Shown here in pieces: positions 24,374 to 32,735 of a stretch of 41,492 bases of DNA. A program made the position numbers and the translations under genes. The first letter of the stretch is position 1, and each line of letters starts with the position of its first letter. The stretch is from Dokdonella_A sp937902695. Its GTDB lineage: Bacteria > Pseudomonadota > Gammaproteobacteria > Xanthomonadales > Rhodanobacteraceae. The stretch covers positions 1 through 41,492 of the forward strand of contig JBEHYO010000023.1 in the NCBI GenBank assembly GCA_048498135.1. Direction: 5' to 3'. A model generated the notes under the pieces. That model did not search any database, was not told where the DNA came from, and was given only the letters and a program-made list of their open reading frames with translations.

Positions 24374-24928
24374 TCACTCGAGGATCAGCTCGAACGTCGT
24401 CGCGACGGGGTCTTCCGGGTCCGGCCGCGGATGGAACCCGAGGCGTTCGGCAAGCGTATGCGCGCCGGCGCAGCGCACCGCATCGACGGCGTACATCCGG
24501 CGGACGCCGCGCGCGCGGGCCATGTCGATCAGCCTGTGCATCAGCGCGCGACCCACGCCGAGGTTCTGCCAGGCGGGATCGACGGTTACTGCACAGTCGC
24601 AGTGACGTCCGTCGGCGCTCGCGAGATAGCGTGCGACGCCGATCTCGATTTCGCGTCCCGCTTCGTCGGCGAACGCGCCGAGCACGACCTCACGCTCCGG
24701 ATCAACCTCGGAAAGTTCACGCGCAACCGCCTGGTTTGCTTCCTTGATGAGCCCGAGGAAGCGATAAGCGCGGGTTTCGGGCGAGAGTCTAGAGAGGAAC
24801 CCGCGCTCGCGCTGCACGTCGGGCATTCCGATCGCGCGGACGCGCATCACGCTTCCGTTCTGCAGGCGCACGGTTTCCTGCGGCGAGGCCGCGTCGGACC
24901 GACGCAACGCGTGCGAAATCGTGGCCAT
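24374..24928 (-). CDS. GNAT-family N-acetyltransferase
   Basis: This 184-residue protein has the Gcn5-related fold. The acetyl-CoA pyrophosphate loop is visible in DPAWQNLGVGRALMHRLID, followed by VRRMYAVDAVRCAGAHTLAERLGF, the usual alpha-4 region. The N-terminal part (RVRAIGMPDVQRERGFLSRLSPETRAYRFLG) resembles the GNAT domains associated with protein-lysine acetyltransferases (Pat-like), without their AcsD-like half. The start at 24928 has GGGAG six bases upstream. An FNR-like box is centred 63.5 bp upstream, divergent to the acetoacetyl-CoA reductase gene. The substrate is unknown. Confidence 0.85.
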   Translation of the reverse strand: MATISHALRRSDAASPQETVRLQNGSVMRVRAIGMPDVQRERGFLSRLSPETRAYRFLGLIKEANQAVARELSEVDPEREVVLGAFADEAGREIEIGVARYLASADGRHCDCAVTVDPAWQNLGVGRALMHRLIDMARARGVRRMYAVDAVRCAGAHTLAERLGFHPRPDPEDPVATTFELILE

Positions 24929-24984
24929 GGCCGTCTCCCTCGTTTCCATCGATGCCGAGGATTGCACGGTGCGCGCGACGGCAG

Positions 24985-24998
24985 TTGATGCAGATCAA
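24985..24998. promoter_or_regulatory. Perfect FNR/DNR-type box between GNAT and PhaB genes
   Basis: TTGATGCAGATCAA, an exact match to TTGAT-N4-ATCAA. Rightward, a TAGCAT -10 (25021-25026) lies exactly 22 bp beyond the box. Leftward, AATCCT (24963-24958) is at 21 bp and the centre is 63.5 bp from the GNAT start. It may activate both directions. Confidence 0.75.
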
Positions 24999-25136
24999 GC
25001 CGGGCTGAGCGTGTGCCGCCTAGCATCGCGCATACCCTGCAGTGCGGACGCCGTCGATGGATTCGGCAACGGTTCCACCTCAACCGAAAGCCGGTCGCGT
25101 CGAGCACCAGCGTCCACGTGACGTGAGGAATCCGCG

Positions 25137-25862
25137 GTGACCTCGCGTACCGCGCTCGTCACCGGCGGCACGCGCGGCATCGGGCAGGCGATATCGGTTG
25201 CGTTGCGCGACGCGGGGCATCGCGTCGCCGCCGTCTACCACGGCGACGATCGTGCGGCGAAGGCGTTCGCCGCTGCGACGTCGATTGCAATCTTCAAGTG
25301 GGATGTCGGTGACTTCGACGCGTGCGCGGCCGGTATTGCCTCGGTCGAGAAAGCGTTCGGCCCGGTTGAAATCCTGATCAACAACGCCGGCATCACACGC
25401 GACGCGGCGCTCCACAAGATGACGCGCGATGACTGGCAATGCGTCATCAGAACGAACCTCGATTCGATGTTCAACCTGTCGAGGCACGTGATCGAGGGCA
25501 TGCGCGAACGGCATTTCGGCCGCATCGTCAACGTCGGTTCGATCAACGGCCAAAAGGGTCAGTTCGGGCAGACGAACTACGCGGCATCCAAGGCTGGTGT
25601 CGTCGGCTTCACGAAGTCGCTCGCACTCGAGGGCGCGCGCCACGGCGTCACGGTGAACTGCGTCGCGCCGGGATACTGCGCGACCGACATGCTCGCGCAC
25701 GTGCGCGACGACATCATGAAGACGATCCTTGCCGCGATTCCTGTCGGTCGGCTTGGTACGGCGGAGGACGTCGCGCGAATGGTCGCATTCCTCGTCCGCG
25801 ACGATGCCGGGTTCATCACCGGCGCAACGTTCTCGCTCAACGGCGGACAGTACATGAGCTGA
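25137..25862 (+). CDS. phaB: Acetoacetyl-CoA reductase (PhaB-type SDR)
   Basis: This 241-residue short-chain dehydrogenase has the NADPH loop TGGTRGIG, NNAGITRD, the catalytic Ser in VGSINGQKGQFGQ and the YxxxK pair in NYAASKAG. The INGQKGQFGQTNYAASKAG stretch is typical of PhaB, which reduces acetoacetyl-CoA to (R)-3-hydroxybutyryl-CoA for polyhydroxybutyrate, rather than of FabG. The GTG start has GAGGAA six bases upstream. No phaA or phaC is in the window. PHB synthesis acts as an electron sink when oxygen is short, matching the FNR-like box and TAGCAT element upstream. FabG activity remains possible. Confidence 0.88.
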   Translation: MTSRTALVTGGTRGIGQAISVALRDAGHRVAAVYHGDDRAAKAFAAATSIAIFKWDVGDFDACAAGIASVEKAFGPVEILINNAGITRDAALHKMTRDDWQCVIRTNLDSMFNLSRHVIEGMRERHFGRIVNVGSINGQKGQFGQTNYAASKAGVVGFTKSLALEGARHGVTVNCVAPGYCATDMLAHVRDDIMKTILAAIPVGRLGTAEDVARMVAFLVRDDAGFITGATFSLNGGQYMS

Positions 25863-25886
25863 GGCGGACGGTCGATGTCTCGCGCC

Positions 25887-25900
25887 TTGACATGGATCAA
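25887..25900 (+). promoter_or_regulatory. FNR/DNR-type box for the YqjD-like operon
   Basis: TTGACATGGATCAA, one mismatch to TTGAT-N4-ATCAA. CAGCAT (25923-25928) lies 22 bp downstream, one base from the TAGCAT seen at other boxes. The centre is 69.5 bp before the start at 25963. Confidence 0.65.
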
Positions 25901-25962
25901 GACCGGTCGGCGCGCCATGGATCAGCATGGGTTGCACACCGCTACCGACCGAGGCAGATGCC

Positions 25963-26274
25963 ATGACGACTCCGCTTTCAGGCTTGAACACCGCACTGCG
26001 GCGCAGCTTCGCCGACGTCGTGGATGCCGCCGAGGATCTCCTGCGCACGACCGCCGACGATGCCGGCGCCGAGTGCAGGCGCGCGCGTCGCACGCTCGAT
26101 GCGAATGTCCGCACCGCGAAGGCGCAGATCGCCGAGCACGCCGAGGAATTCGCCGCCGACGCGCGCTCGATGCGCGACGACGCAAACCGCCTCGTCCGCG
26201 AGAATCCGTGGGCCACGGCCGGAATCGGCGCCGCCATCGGGCTGATCGCGGGCGTGCTGTTGCGCAGGCGCTGA
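25963..26274 (+). CDS. DUF883 (ElaB/YqjD-like) ribosome-associated membrane protein
   Basis: This 103-residue protein has a long charged amphipathic helix (ADVVDAAEDLL through RDDANRLVREN) and a C-terminal glycine-rich transmembrane anchor PWATAGIGAAIGLIAGVLL ending in RRR. This is the signature of YqjD/ElaB proteins, which tether ribosomes to the inner membrane in stationary phase in E. coli. The start has GAGG eight bases upstream. It is the first gene of a run continuing with YqjE-like and YqjK-like genes, the same order as in E. coli. An FNR-like box precedes it. Confidence 0.88.
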   Translation: MTTPLSGLNTALRRSFADVVDAAEDLLRTTADDAGAECRRARRTLDANVRTAKAQIAEHAEEFAADARSMRDDANRLVRENPWATAGIGAAIGLIAGVLLRRR

Positions 26275-26282
26275 GACACATC

Positions 26283-26675
26283 ATGCGCGACGTGCACGGC
26301 CCCGCCTCGCGACTCGTCGCAGCCGCACGCACGTCATCGGCGCTGTTGCTCGAGCTCGTCGAGACGCGTCTGGCGCTCTTCGCGAGCGAGATCGACGTCG
26401 AGCTCGGGCGCGTGCGCAGCCTGGCTTTCCTGCTGCTCGGCGCCGCGACGTGCTTCGGTCTGGCACTCGCGCTGCTGGTCATCCTCGTGATCGCGGCATT
26501 CTGGGATACGCACCGCTTGCTCGCCATCGGCGCATCGGCAAGCGTGATGCTCGTCGTCGCAGTCGCCTTGCTGCTGACGCTGCGAGGGCGCGTCTCGTCA
26601 GGCGCTCCGTTCGCCGCGACGCTGCGGGAGCTACGCGAGGACTATCGCGCGCTCCGGCAGGGCCGGCTCGAATGA
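26283..26675 (+). CDS. YqjE-like (phage holin 3_6 family) membrane protein
   Basis: This 130-residue protein has an N-terminal amphipathic stretch (ARTSSALLLELVETRLALFASEIDVEL) and two transmembrane helices (about 47-72 and 79-99). The layout is that of YqjE or holin-superfamily inner-membrane proteins. It starts 8 bp after the YqjD-like stop and its own stop overlaps the next start (ATGA at 26672-26675). The family's role is not well defined; in E. coli it accompanies YqjD at the membrane. Confidence 0.8.
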   Translation: MRDVHGPASRLVAAARTSSALLLELVETRLALFASEIDVELGRVRSLAFLLLGAATCFGLALALLVILVIAAFWDTHRLLAIGASASVMLVVAVALLLTLRGRVSSGAPFAATLRELREDYRALRQGRLE

Positions 26676-26947
26676 ACCGCGCCGACCTCGAGCGGCGCAG
26701 GGCCTGGCTCGTCGCGCGAGCGCAGCGCCAGCGGGAGCGCCTCGAGGGTTCGCTTGTGCCATGGCAGGCAGAGACCGATCGCATCGATCGCGCAACCGGA
26801 TTCGTTCGCCGTCGCGCCGGCTGGCTGGGTTTCTTCATGGGCGCCGCGCTAGGCCTCGGTGCCGCCGTGCATCCGCGCCTGCTCGTCGCCGCGGTGCGCG
26901 CGCTGGCGGCGACGTGGCCGCTCTGGCTTCGCGCGAGATCGCGTTGA
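26672..26947 (+). CDS. YqjK-like small membrane protein
   Basis: This 91-residue protein begins MNRADLERRRAWLVARAQRQ, resembling the arginine-rich N-terminus of YqjK-family proteins. A short hydrophobic stretch follows (GWLGFFMGAALGLGAAV, about 49-66), then a second one near 70-85. It is translationally coupled to the YqjE-like gene by a four-base overlap and followed 3 bp later by the erythromycin-esterase gene. Similarity is mostly from context and composition, so the family call is moderate. Confidence 0.65.
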   Translation: MNRADLERRRAWLVARAQRQRERLEGSLVPWQAETDRIDRATGFVRRRAGWLGFFMGAALGLGAAVHPRLLVAAVRALAATWPLWLRARSR

Positions 26948-26950
26948 ACC

Positions 26951-28264
26951 ATGGTTTCGGGAATTGCAAGAACGCTCGGAACGCTGCGCTCGGCGGCGCT
27001 GCGCCTCGACGGCGCCGGGAGCGATTATGATCTCCTCGTCGAAGCCGCGCGCGGCCGTTCCTTCGTGCTGCTGGGCGAGGCGACGCATGGCACGCGTGAG
27101 TTCTACCGCATGCGCGCCGACATCACGCGACGCCTGATCGAGGAAGGCGGCTTCGACACCGTCGCCGTCGAGGCGGACTGGCCCGATGCGTATCGCCTGC
27201 ACCGGTACGTCAGCGGCGATGCGGCCGATACCACGGCGATGGACGCGTTCGGCGATTTCTCGCGTTTTCCGCGCTGGATGTGGCGCAACGAGGAAGTGCT
27301 GCGCTTCATCGCCTGGTTGCGCGCCCACAACGACGCCAGGGGTCCCGACGCGCACGCGGGATTCTACGGACTCGACATGTACAGCATGTACCGGTCTGCC
27401 GAAGCGGTGATCGCGTATCTCGAACGCGTCGATTCGACGCAGGCGGGCATCGCGCGTCGGCAGTATGCCGCGCTCGATCATGTGCGCGAGCCCGAACGCT
27501 ATGGCTACGAGGCGGTCAGCGGGCTGCGTCCGGACTGCCGCGATGCGGTTCGCGAACGGCTGGTCGAGCTCATCCGGCGCAGGTCCGACTACATCGCCGA
27601 CGACGGCCGCGCAGCCGCGGACGCGCATTTCTTCGCGCAGCAGAACGCGCACGTCGTCGCCAGCGCCGAGGCGTATTACCGCGAGACGTTCGCCGGACGC
27701 GCGGCGAGCTGGAATCGGCGCGACGAGCACATGACCGAGACCTTGCTGGCCCTGCAGCGCCATCAACGCGAGACGAACCGGATGGGGCGCATCGTCGTGT
27801 GGGCGCACAATTCGCATCTCGGCGACGCGCGGGCGACGGAGATGGCACGGGCCGGCGAATGGAACGTCGGGCAGCTCATCCGCGAACGAGCCGGGCGCGA
27901 GGCCGTGCTGTCGGTGGGCTTCACGACCTATACCGGCACCGTGACCGCGGCACGCCAATGGAACGGTGCGGCCGAGCGGCGCGGCGTGCTGCCCGCGCTG
28001 GCCGACAGCTACGAAGACCTGTTCCGCCGCTCCGGTCTGGAGGCGTTCTACGTGCCGCTGTCTGGCGAGGTGGCCGAGGTGCTGCGCGAGCCGCGACTCG
28101 AGCGGGCGATCGGCGTGCTCTATCTTCCCGAGACGGAGTATGCGAGTCATTACTTCGCGGCGTCGCTTCCGCTTCAGTTCGACGCCGTGTTCCATCTCGA
28201 TGAAACCGAGGCGGTCGAGCCGCTCGACGAGGCGGGCACCGATAGCGGTGCGCTTGCGGCGTGA
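26951..28264 (+). CDS. Erythromycin-esterase-family protein
   Basis: This 437-residue protein matches the EreA/EreB esterase fold. The strand-loop LLGEATHGTREFYRMR carries Glu43 and His46, the active-site residues of EreB-type enzymes. Further marks are VAVEADWPD, FYGLDMYSMYRSAEAVI, IVVWAHNSHLGDA and SVGFTTYTGTVTAA. Some family members hydrolyse macrolide lactones. Most chromosomal ones, including the domain in mycobacterial Rv2030c, have no known substrate. It lies 3 bp after the YqjK-like gene and so belongs to the FNR-box operon that starts at 25963. A stress or succinoglycan-type hydrolase role is more likely than antibiotic resistance, but this is inference. Confidence 0.88.
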   Translation: MVSGIARTLGTLRSAALRLDGAGSDYDLLVEAARGRSFVLLGEATHGTREFYRMRADITRRLIEEGGFDTVAVEADWPDAYRLHRYVSGDAADTTAMDAFGDFSRFPRWMWRNEEVLRFIAWLRAHNDARGPDAHAGFYGLDMYSMYRSAEAVIAYLERVDSTQAGIARRQYAALDHVREPERYGYEAVSGLRPDCRDAVRERLVELIRRRSDYIADDGRAAADAHFFAQQNAHVVASAEAYYRETFAGRAASWNRRDEHMTETLLALQRHQRETNRMGRIVVWAHNSHLGDARATEMARAGEWNVGQLIRERAGREAVLSVGFTTYTGTVTAARQWNGAAERRGVLPALADSYEDLFRRSGLEAFYVPLSGEVAEVLREPRLERAIGVLYLPETEYASHYFAASLPLQFDAVFHLDETEAVEPLDEAGTDSGALAA

Positions 28265-28408
28265 TATCCGGCGACGCGCCGATCCGCCGGCGCTGACGCG
28301 CCTGCTCCGGTACGGCAGGGATTCGGCGGCGGATCGCCACGACAAGGGCAGAAGATGGGCCCGGTTTGCTACGATCGGCGCGTCCTTCCGGATTGCAGGC
28401 CGGCGACC

Positions 28409-29539
28409 ATGAAGGAAGCCGAAGCGACGCGCGACGCGCTCCGTGTCCAGAGCGGCACCATCAACGTCCTTCGCCTGTTCGATGTCGCCTACGCGATCGA
28501 CCTCGGCCGCGTCGAAAAGCTCTGGACCGACCATGCGCGGTCGAGCAGTCGTGCCAGGCTCAGCACGACCCCCGCGAAAGCGATGACGTTCGCCGAAGCG
28601 CCGGTCGTCCTCGCGATGCCCTCGGTTTCGATCGACTTCGGCGACGGCGCCGTCGAATGCGCGTTGACCGCAAGCCTGTACGGATTCGGAGCGGTCGCGA
28701 TCAAGGTCGGCGTTCCGGTGCGCGACCTCGCGTGGCCCGCGTTCGTCGAGTTCGAGCGCGCGGTCGATCGCGTCATCGGACCGTCGAGCGACGCTGCGTT
28801 CTGGCTCGAGCGCCTGGAGTTCGCCGTGCAGGTGCTCGAGCCCGCGCTGGTCCGACCGTCGAGCGGACGTCTTTACGAAGACTACGCGGTGATCGTCGTG
28901 CAGGAGCTGGACGAGCCCGTCAGCGCCGAGGGCCTGCTCGAGCGCATCGATCTCGTGCCTCTGCTTTCGGGCGAAGCGCGCGAGCTTGCCGAAACCGCGC
29001 GCGCGGAACTCATGAGGAACCACTTTTCCTATTACCGCGACGATCTCGTCGTGTTGACCTGGGATCGCGCTTTCGTATACGAACCGCGCGGCGATTCCGA
29101 CGTCGCCGACGTGCTCGAGGTCGCCAACGCACAGCTGCTGGAGCTGCGCTATTACGACGAGCTGCTCGATGCGGAGCTGCCTCGCATGTACGCCCAGGTC
29201 GAAGGTGCGCGGCGCGTTGCCGCGCTGCTCGCGTCGCGGCACTTCGCGCACCTCGCGCGGCGCCTGCAGACCATGGTCGCGGAAGTCACGGAGCTTACCG
29301 AGAAGATCGACAATGCGCTGCAGGTGACGGAGGACGTTTACCTCGCGCGCGTCTACGGCGCAGCGCTGGCGCTGTTCCGCGTCCCCGCCGTCGCGGCGGC
29401 GGTCGATCGCAAGCTGTCGATCATCCGCGATACCTACACGGCGCTTTACGAAGAGGCATCGAGCCGACGCATGGAGCTGATGGAGCTTGCGATCGTGCTG
29501 CTGATCGTCGTCGAGATCGCGCTCGCGCTCCGGCGCTGA
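28409..29539 (+). CDS. RMD1/DUF155-like membrane-anchored protein
   Basis: This 376-residue protein has a soluble N-terminal region (beginning about residue 15 with GTINVLRLFDVAYAIDLGRV) and a middle region with LRYYDELLDAELPRMYAQVE. The C-terminal helical region RRLQTMVAEVTELTEKIDNA is followed by a single terminal membrane helix, LMELAIVLLIVVEIALAL. This layout resembles the RMD1/sporulation-associated DUF155 family, but I assign it only by architecture. Its promoter region (28265-28408) shows no FNR-type box. A TACGAT hexamer near 28371-28376 could be a sigma-70 -10. Function is unknown. Confidence 0.6.
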   Translation: MKEAEATRDALRVQSGTINVLRLFDVAYAIDLGRVEKLWTDHARSSSRARLSTTPAKAMTFAEAPVVLAMPSVSIDFGDGAVECALTASLYGFGAVAIKVGVPVRDLAWPAFVEFERAVDRVIGPSSDAAFWLERLEFAVQVLEPALVRPSSGRLYEDYAVIVVQELDEPVSAEGLLERIDLVPLLSGEARELAETARAELMRNHFSYYRDDLVVLTWDRAFVYEPRGDSDVADVLEVANAQLLELRYYDELLDAELPRMYAQVEGARRVAALLASRHFAHLARRLQTMVAEVTELTEKIDNALQVTEDVYLARVYGAALALFRVPAVAAAVDRKLSIIRDTYTALYEEASSRRMELMELAIVLLIVVEIALALRR

Positions 29540-29566
29540 GCGTGTCGCCGTCTTCGAATACCCGAT

Positions 29567-29580
29567 TTGATCCTGGTCAA
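29567..29580 (+). promoter_or_regulatory. FNR/DNR-type box for the single-domain universal stress protein
   Basis: TTGATCCTGGTCAA, one mismatch to TTGAT-N4-ATCAA. The centre is 64.5 bp before the GTG at 29638. A weak GATGCT (29602-29607) lies at the expected -10 spacing. Confidence 0.65.
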
Positions 29581-29637
29581 GGCGGACCGCGCGAAACCGG
29601 CGATGCTTTGCTGGGTTCCACGCAGAGGGATGCCGCC

Positions 29638-30051
29638 GTGTTTCATCATCTCCTGGTTGCTTATGACGGGTCTGACGTATCGAAGCGCGCGTTCGACGTC
29701 GCGGTGGAGCTCGCCCGCGCGTTCAAGGGGCGCCTGCGCGTCGTATCGGTGATCGCGCTGCCTCCGTCTCCGCTCGATGCGTTGCCGGTCGTCGTCGAGG
29801 ACGAGCGCACGTGGACGGCGAACGCGCTGGCCGCGCTGGTGCGGTCGGTGCCGCCGAGCACGTGCGCGATCGATTCCGAGGTCGTGTTCGGTGCGCCGGC
29901 AAGCGCATTGCTCGAGCAGGCGGCGGCGCACGGCGTCGATCATATCGTGCTGGGTCGCACCGGCAAGGGTGCCGTTCAGCGCCTGCTGCTTGGTTCGGTC
30001 TCGCGCGATGTCGCGAGCGGCGCCCGGGTCGGCGTGACGCTCGTGCCCTGA
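29638..30051 (+). CDS. Universal stress protein, single domain
   Basis: This 137-residue UspA-fold protein begins FHHLLVAYDGSDVSKRAF and ends with the nucleotide-binding pattern VLGRTGKGAVQRLLLGSVS, the G2xG9xG(S/T) ATP signature. An ATP-binding, dimeric Usp is expected. The GTG start has GAGGG eight bases upstream; a longer in-frame extension exists but runs through the FNR-like box. It is followed 116 bp later by the phosphoribosyltransferase-hydrolase gene. Confidence 0.9.
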   Translation: MFHHLLVAYDGSDVSKRAFDVAVELARAFKGRLRVVSVIALPPSPLDALPVVVEDERTWTANALAALVRSVPPSTCAIDSEVVFGAPASALLEQAAAHGVDHIVLGRTGKGAVQRLLLGSVSRDVASGARVGVTLVP

Positions 30052-30167
30052 TCGGTCGCGTCGGTGACTTGAATCAAGACGTGCCGTTCGCCGGCGGATC
30101 AACCTGAGCGCTATCGAGCCAGCGCGCTGCCGGAATCCGCCGACGCGCGAGGCCATGGGAAACCGCC

Positions 30168-31499
30168 GTGCCGAGCAGAATATTTGCCGATCGCTCCGAT
30201 GCCGCGCGCCACCTTGCCGCCGCGCTGTCCACTTACCGCGCTGCCCATCCGCTCGTGCTCGCGATTCCGCGCGGCGGCGTGCCAATCGGCCGTGTCCTGG
30301 CCGATGCGCTCGGCGGCGAGCTCGACATCGTGCTCGTGCGCAAGCTGGGCGCGCCATTCAATCCCGAGTTCGCGATCGGTGCCGTCGACGAGCGCGGAAA
30401 GATCCACCTTGAAGCGCATGCACGGCATGCGCGTGCCGACGCCGAGTTCGTCGAGGAAGAAGCCGCGCGCGAGCTCGAGCGCATCCGCGCACGGCGTCGG
30501 CGCTACAGTCCGGATCGCGAGCCGATCGATCCCGCCGGACGCACGGTGATCGTCGTCGACGACGGCCTCGCGACCGGCGCGACGATGCGCGCGGCCCTTG
30601 CGTCGGTGCGCGCGATGCATCCGGCGCGGCTCGTCTGCGCGGTGCCGGTCGCGGCGCCCGAAAGCCTCGCCGCCGTCGAGGAGCTCTGCGACGAGGTCGT
30701 ATGCCTCATGGCGCCGCCGGACTTCTATGCCGTCGGTCAGTTCTACAGGAACTTCCTGCCCGTTGACGACGACACGGTCGTCGCGGAGCTCGCGCGCACC
30801 GCGCCTCCGATCACTTCGCCCACCCAGGCGATCTCGCGGCATGTCCGCATCGCAGTCGGCGGAAGCGACATCGAAGGCGATCTCGAGATTCCGGCGAGCG
30901 CGCACGGTCTGGTGATCTTCGCGCACGGCAGCGGCAGCGGACGCATGAGCCCGCGCAATCGCTTCGTCGCGCGTGTCTTGAACGAAAGGCGTCTTGGGAC
31001 GCTGCTCTGCGACCTGCTCACCGTGGAGGAAGATCGCGATCCCGCGAAGCGGTTCGACATTGCATTGCTGGCTGCACGCGTCGAAGCCGCGGTCGACTGG
31101 GCCAGAGGCCAGCAAGGGCTGCGCGACCTGCCCATCGGCTTGTTCGGCGCCAGCACGGGGGCCGCCGCCGCGCTGATCGCCAGCGTGCGCCGCCCCGCGA
31201 TCGCCGCCGTCGTGTCGCGTGGGGGCCGGCCGGATCTCGCCGGCGCGGAGGCGCTTGCGCGGGTCGCGGCGCCGACGCTGCTCATCGTCGGCAGTGCCGA
31301 CCCCGAGGTGCTCGCGCTGAACCGCGCAGCGTTGTCGCATATTCCTGCGAACGCCGAGCTTGCGATCGTTCCAGGTGCGACGCACCTTTTCGAGGAGCCG
31401 AACGCGCTGGAGCGCGTGGCGGCGCTCGCTGCGCAGTGGTTCGGGAGGCACCTCCATCGGGGCGCGGCACCGTTGCGATCGACGGCCGGGGCGCCATGA
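30168..31499 (+). CDS. Phosphoribosyltransferase/alpha-beta hydrolase fusion
   Basis: This 443-residue bifunctional protein has two domains. Residues about 5-215 form a type I phosphoribosyltransferase domain with the PRPP loop VVDDGLATGAT (DDG at 131-133). Residues about 225-430 form a dienelactone-hydrolase-like alpha/beta hydrolase with HGSGSG and the nucleophile elbow GASTG (Ser329), an Asp in GSADPE and a His in GATHLF. The same fusion occurs in mycobacterial Rv0571c of the DosR regulon. The acceptor base and ester substrate are unknown. The GTG start is supported by the domain boundary. The upstream 116 bp hold only a shortened TTGAATCAA palindrome (30069-30077), not a full FNR box, so it may be read through from the Usp gene. 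Confidence 0.87.
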   Translation: MPSRIFADRSDAARHLAAALSTYRAAHPLVLAIPRGGVPIGRVLADALGGELDIVLVRKLGAPFNPEFAIGAVDERGKIHLEAHARHARADAEFVEEEAARELERIRARRRRYSPDREPIDPAGRTVIVVDDGLATGATMRAALASVRAMHPARLVCAVPVAAPESLAAVEELCDEVVCLMAPPDFYAVGQFYRNFLPVDDDTVVAELARTAPPITSPTQAISRHVRIAVGGSDIEGDLEIPASAHGLVIFAHGSGSGRMSPRNRFVARVLNERRLGTLLCDLLTVEEDRDPAKRFDIALLAARVEAAVDWARGQQGLRDLPIGLFGASTGAAAALIASVRRPAIAAVVSRGGRPDLAGAEALARVAAPTLLIVGSADPEVLALNRAALSHIPANAELAIVPGATHLFEEPNALERVAALAAQWFGRHLHRGAAPLRSTAGAP

Positions 31500-31563
31500 C
31501 GTTTCGCGCCGAAAGCGGCGATTCGATACGGTGAAGTCGCTACGGTGCGATGAAGTCTCCGAG

Positions 31564-31577
31564 TTGATTTGCGTCAA
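31564..31577 (+). promoter_or_regulatory. FNR/DNR-type box for the Hsp20 gene
   Basis: TTGATTTGCGTCAA, one mismatch to TTGAT-N4-ATCAA. TAGCAT (31600-31605) lies exactly 22 bp beyond it, as at 25021. The centre is 123.5 bp before the start at 31694, giving a leader of about 80 nt. Confidence 0.75.
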
Positions 31578-31693
31578 TCGGCTGGCGTCCGATGCGGTCT
31601 AGCATGCGGGTGACTCCCGCGCCCGAGTCGCGGACTGCGGGAAGCAGGCGCACAGCGTGCGCCGCATTTCGCCACGTAACCCGGAGCATGAAC

Positions 31694-32137
31694 ATGACGG
31701 TACCAACCCGCTTCCATCCCTTCAAGACGGCCCGCTTCGAGCCCATGACATCGTTCGACGATCTGTTTCGCAGCCTCATCGCGCGTCCCGCGCTGCGCGA
31801 CCTCGACATGGCGCCCGACATCCGCCTCGACGTGAACGAAAATGATGCCTCGTTCTCGGTGAAGGCCGAGATTCCCGGCGTCGAGAAAAGCGACATCGAA
31901 GTATCGGTCGAAGGCAACCAGGTCTCGATTGGCGCCGAAGTCAAGCGCGAGACGAAGAAGAAGGAGGGCGACAAGGAGATCTGTACGGAGCGCTACTATG
32001 GGCGCGTCTATCGCGCTTTCACGTTGCCGAGCGATCTCGACGGCTCGAAGGCCGAGGCGCATTACGAGAATGGGGTGCTGACGTTGACGCTGCCCAAGAA
32101 GACCAACGGCAGCTCGCGAAAGATCGCTGTCAACTGA
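31694..32137 (+). CDS. Hsp20 small heat-shock protein
   Basis: This 147-residue protein has an alpha-crystallin domain (about 40-135): DIRLDVNENDASFSVKAEIP, then GVEKSDIEVSVEGNQVSIGA, RYYGRVYRAFTLP and AHYENGVLTLTLPK. A C-terminal I-A-V motif (RKIAVN) is the family's IxI/V oligomerisation anchor. It is an ATP-independent holdase chaperone. ATG 31694 is preferred because CGGAG stands seven bases upstream; ATG 31688 is too close to that site. The gene ends in a very strong terminator and is monocistronic. It parallels HspX of the DosR regulon. Confidence 0.92.
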   Translation: MTVPTRFHPFKTARFEPMTSFDDLFRSLIARPALRDLDMAPDIRLDVNENDASFSVKAEIPGVEKSDIEVSVEGNQVSIGAEVKRETKKKEGDKEICTERYYGRVYRAFTLPSDLDGSKAEAHYENGVLTLTLPKKTNGSSRKIAVN

Positions 32138-32153
32138 CACGAGCGCTTCGGTG

Positions 32154-32189
32154 AACATGCCGCCGCGGGTTTCGCGGCGGCATGTTTTT
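32154..32189 (+). terminator. Rho-independent terminator of hsp20
   Basis: Perfect 14-bp stem AACATGCCGCCGCG (32154-32167) with CGCGGCGGCATGTT (32173-32186), loop GGTTT, then T residues through 32189. It lies 17 bp after the Hsp20 stop. The opposite strand lacks a T-run. Confidence 0.9.
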
Positions 32190-32239
32190 GCGGGAGGCCT
32201 TGCGGATCGATCCTGGCGCGAAAGGCGCCGTGCGAGCCG

Positions 32240-32680
32240 CTACGCCCGTGCCGAAAGGCGTTGCTGAAGATCGTGCGCCGGCAGCTCGGTGAAATCGTGG
32301 CGGATCTCACGCACGACGTGCTTGCGTAGTGCTTCGCCCAGCGCCTTGTGCAGCGCGCCGAGAAAGCGCGGCGGCGCCACGAGTACGAGATGCTCGAAGC
32401 GGCGTTCGTTGCGGCCGGCCTCGAGCGCATCGCAGAGAAGGCGCGCGAACCGTGCCGAGATCTTGTCGCGCAGCGGCGTGTGCGGCTCGATGGAATGCCT
32501 CGCGAAGCCCATGCTTTCGTTCACCGTCGGCGGACGATCCGTCGTGAGCCCCGATTCGCCGGCCCGCGCATCCGGATCGACGAAGCAGGCCACCTCGTTG
32601 AGTCTGTCGTCCTCGCCCGCTTCGAAGACGCGTGCGCGACCACGATCGGCGACGAGAATCCACGTCGGCTGCTTCTTCAT
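32240..32680 (-). CDS. Host-attachment-family protein (baeRF-like)
   Basis: This 146-residue protein begins KKQPTWILVADRGRARVFE and contains FARLLCDALEAGR, then LVLVAPPRFLGALHKALGEA. This is the pattern of the family annotated as required for attachment to host cells. Structurally these proteins fall with bacterial relatives of eRF1/Pelota middle domains, so a ribosome or nucleic-acid role is also possible. The start at 32680 has GGAG six bases upstream; the longer frame to 32698 lacks this. An FNR-like box is centred 62.5 bp upstream. It is convergent with hsp20 and divergent from the RNase gene. Confidence 0.85.
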   Translation of the reverse strand: MKKQPTWILVADRGRARVFEAGEDDRLNEVACFVDPDARAGESGLTTDRPPTVNESMGFARHSIEPHTPLRDKISARFARLLCDALEAGRNERRFEHLVLVAPPRFLGALHKALGEALRKHVVREIRHDFTELPAHDLQQRLSARA

Positions 32681-32735
32681 GGCTTTCTCCGTGTGCATGC
32701 GTCAAGCGAGTCTAGGCGCAGCGCCCGTCATCGCC

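Noticed and set aside
26951..28264. Erythromycin-esterase gene as an acquired macrolide-resistance determinant
   Set aside because: It shares GC content and operon position with the stress genes and no resistance or mobile context is present.
26849..29251. Leftward 800-codon frame opposite the erythromycin-esterase and RMD1-like genes
   Set aside because: Shadow frame with biased composition and no motif, while the rightward genes are well supported.
30064..30080. Palindrome ACTTGAATCAAGAC before the phosphoribosyltransferase gene as another FNR box
   Set aside because: The half-sites TTGA and TCAA are separated by one base instead of six, so an FNR/CRP dimer would not fit; at best a decayed site.
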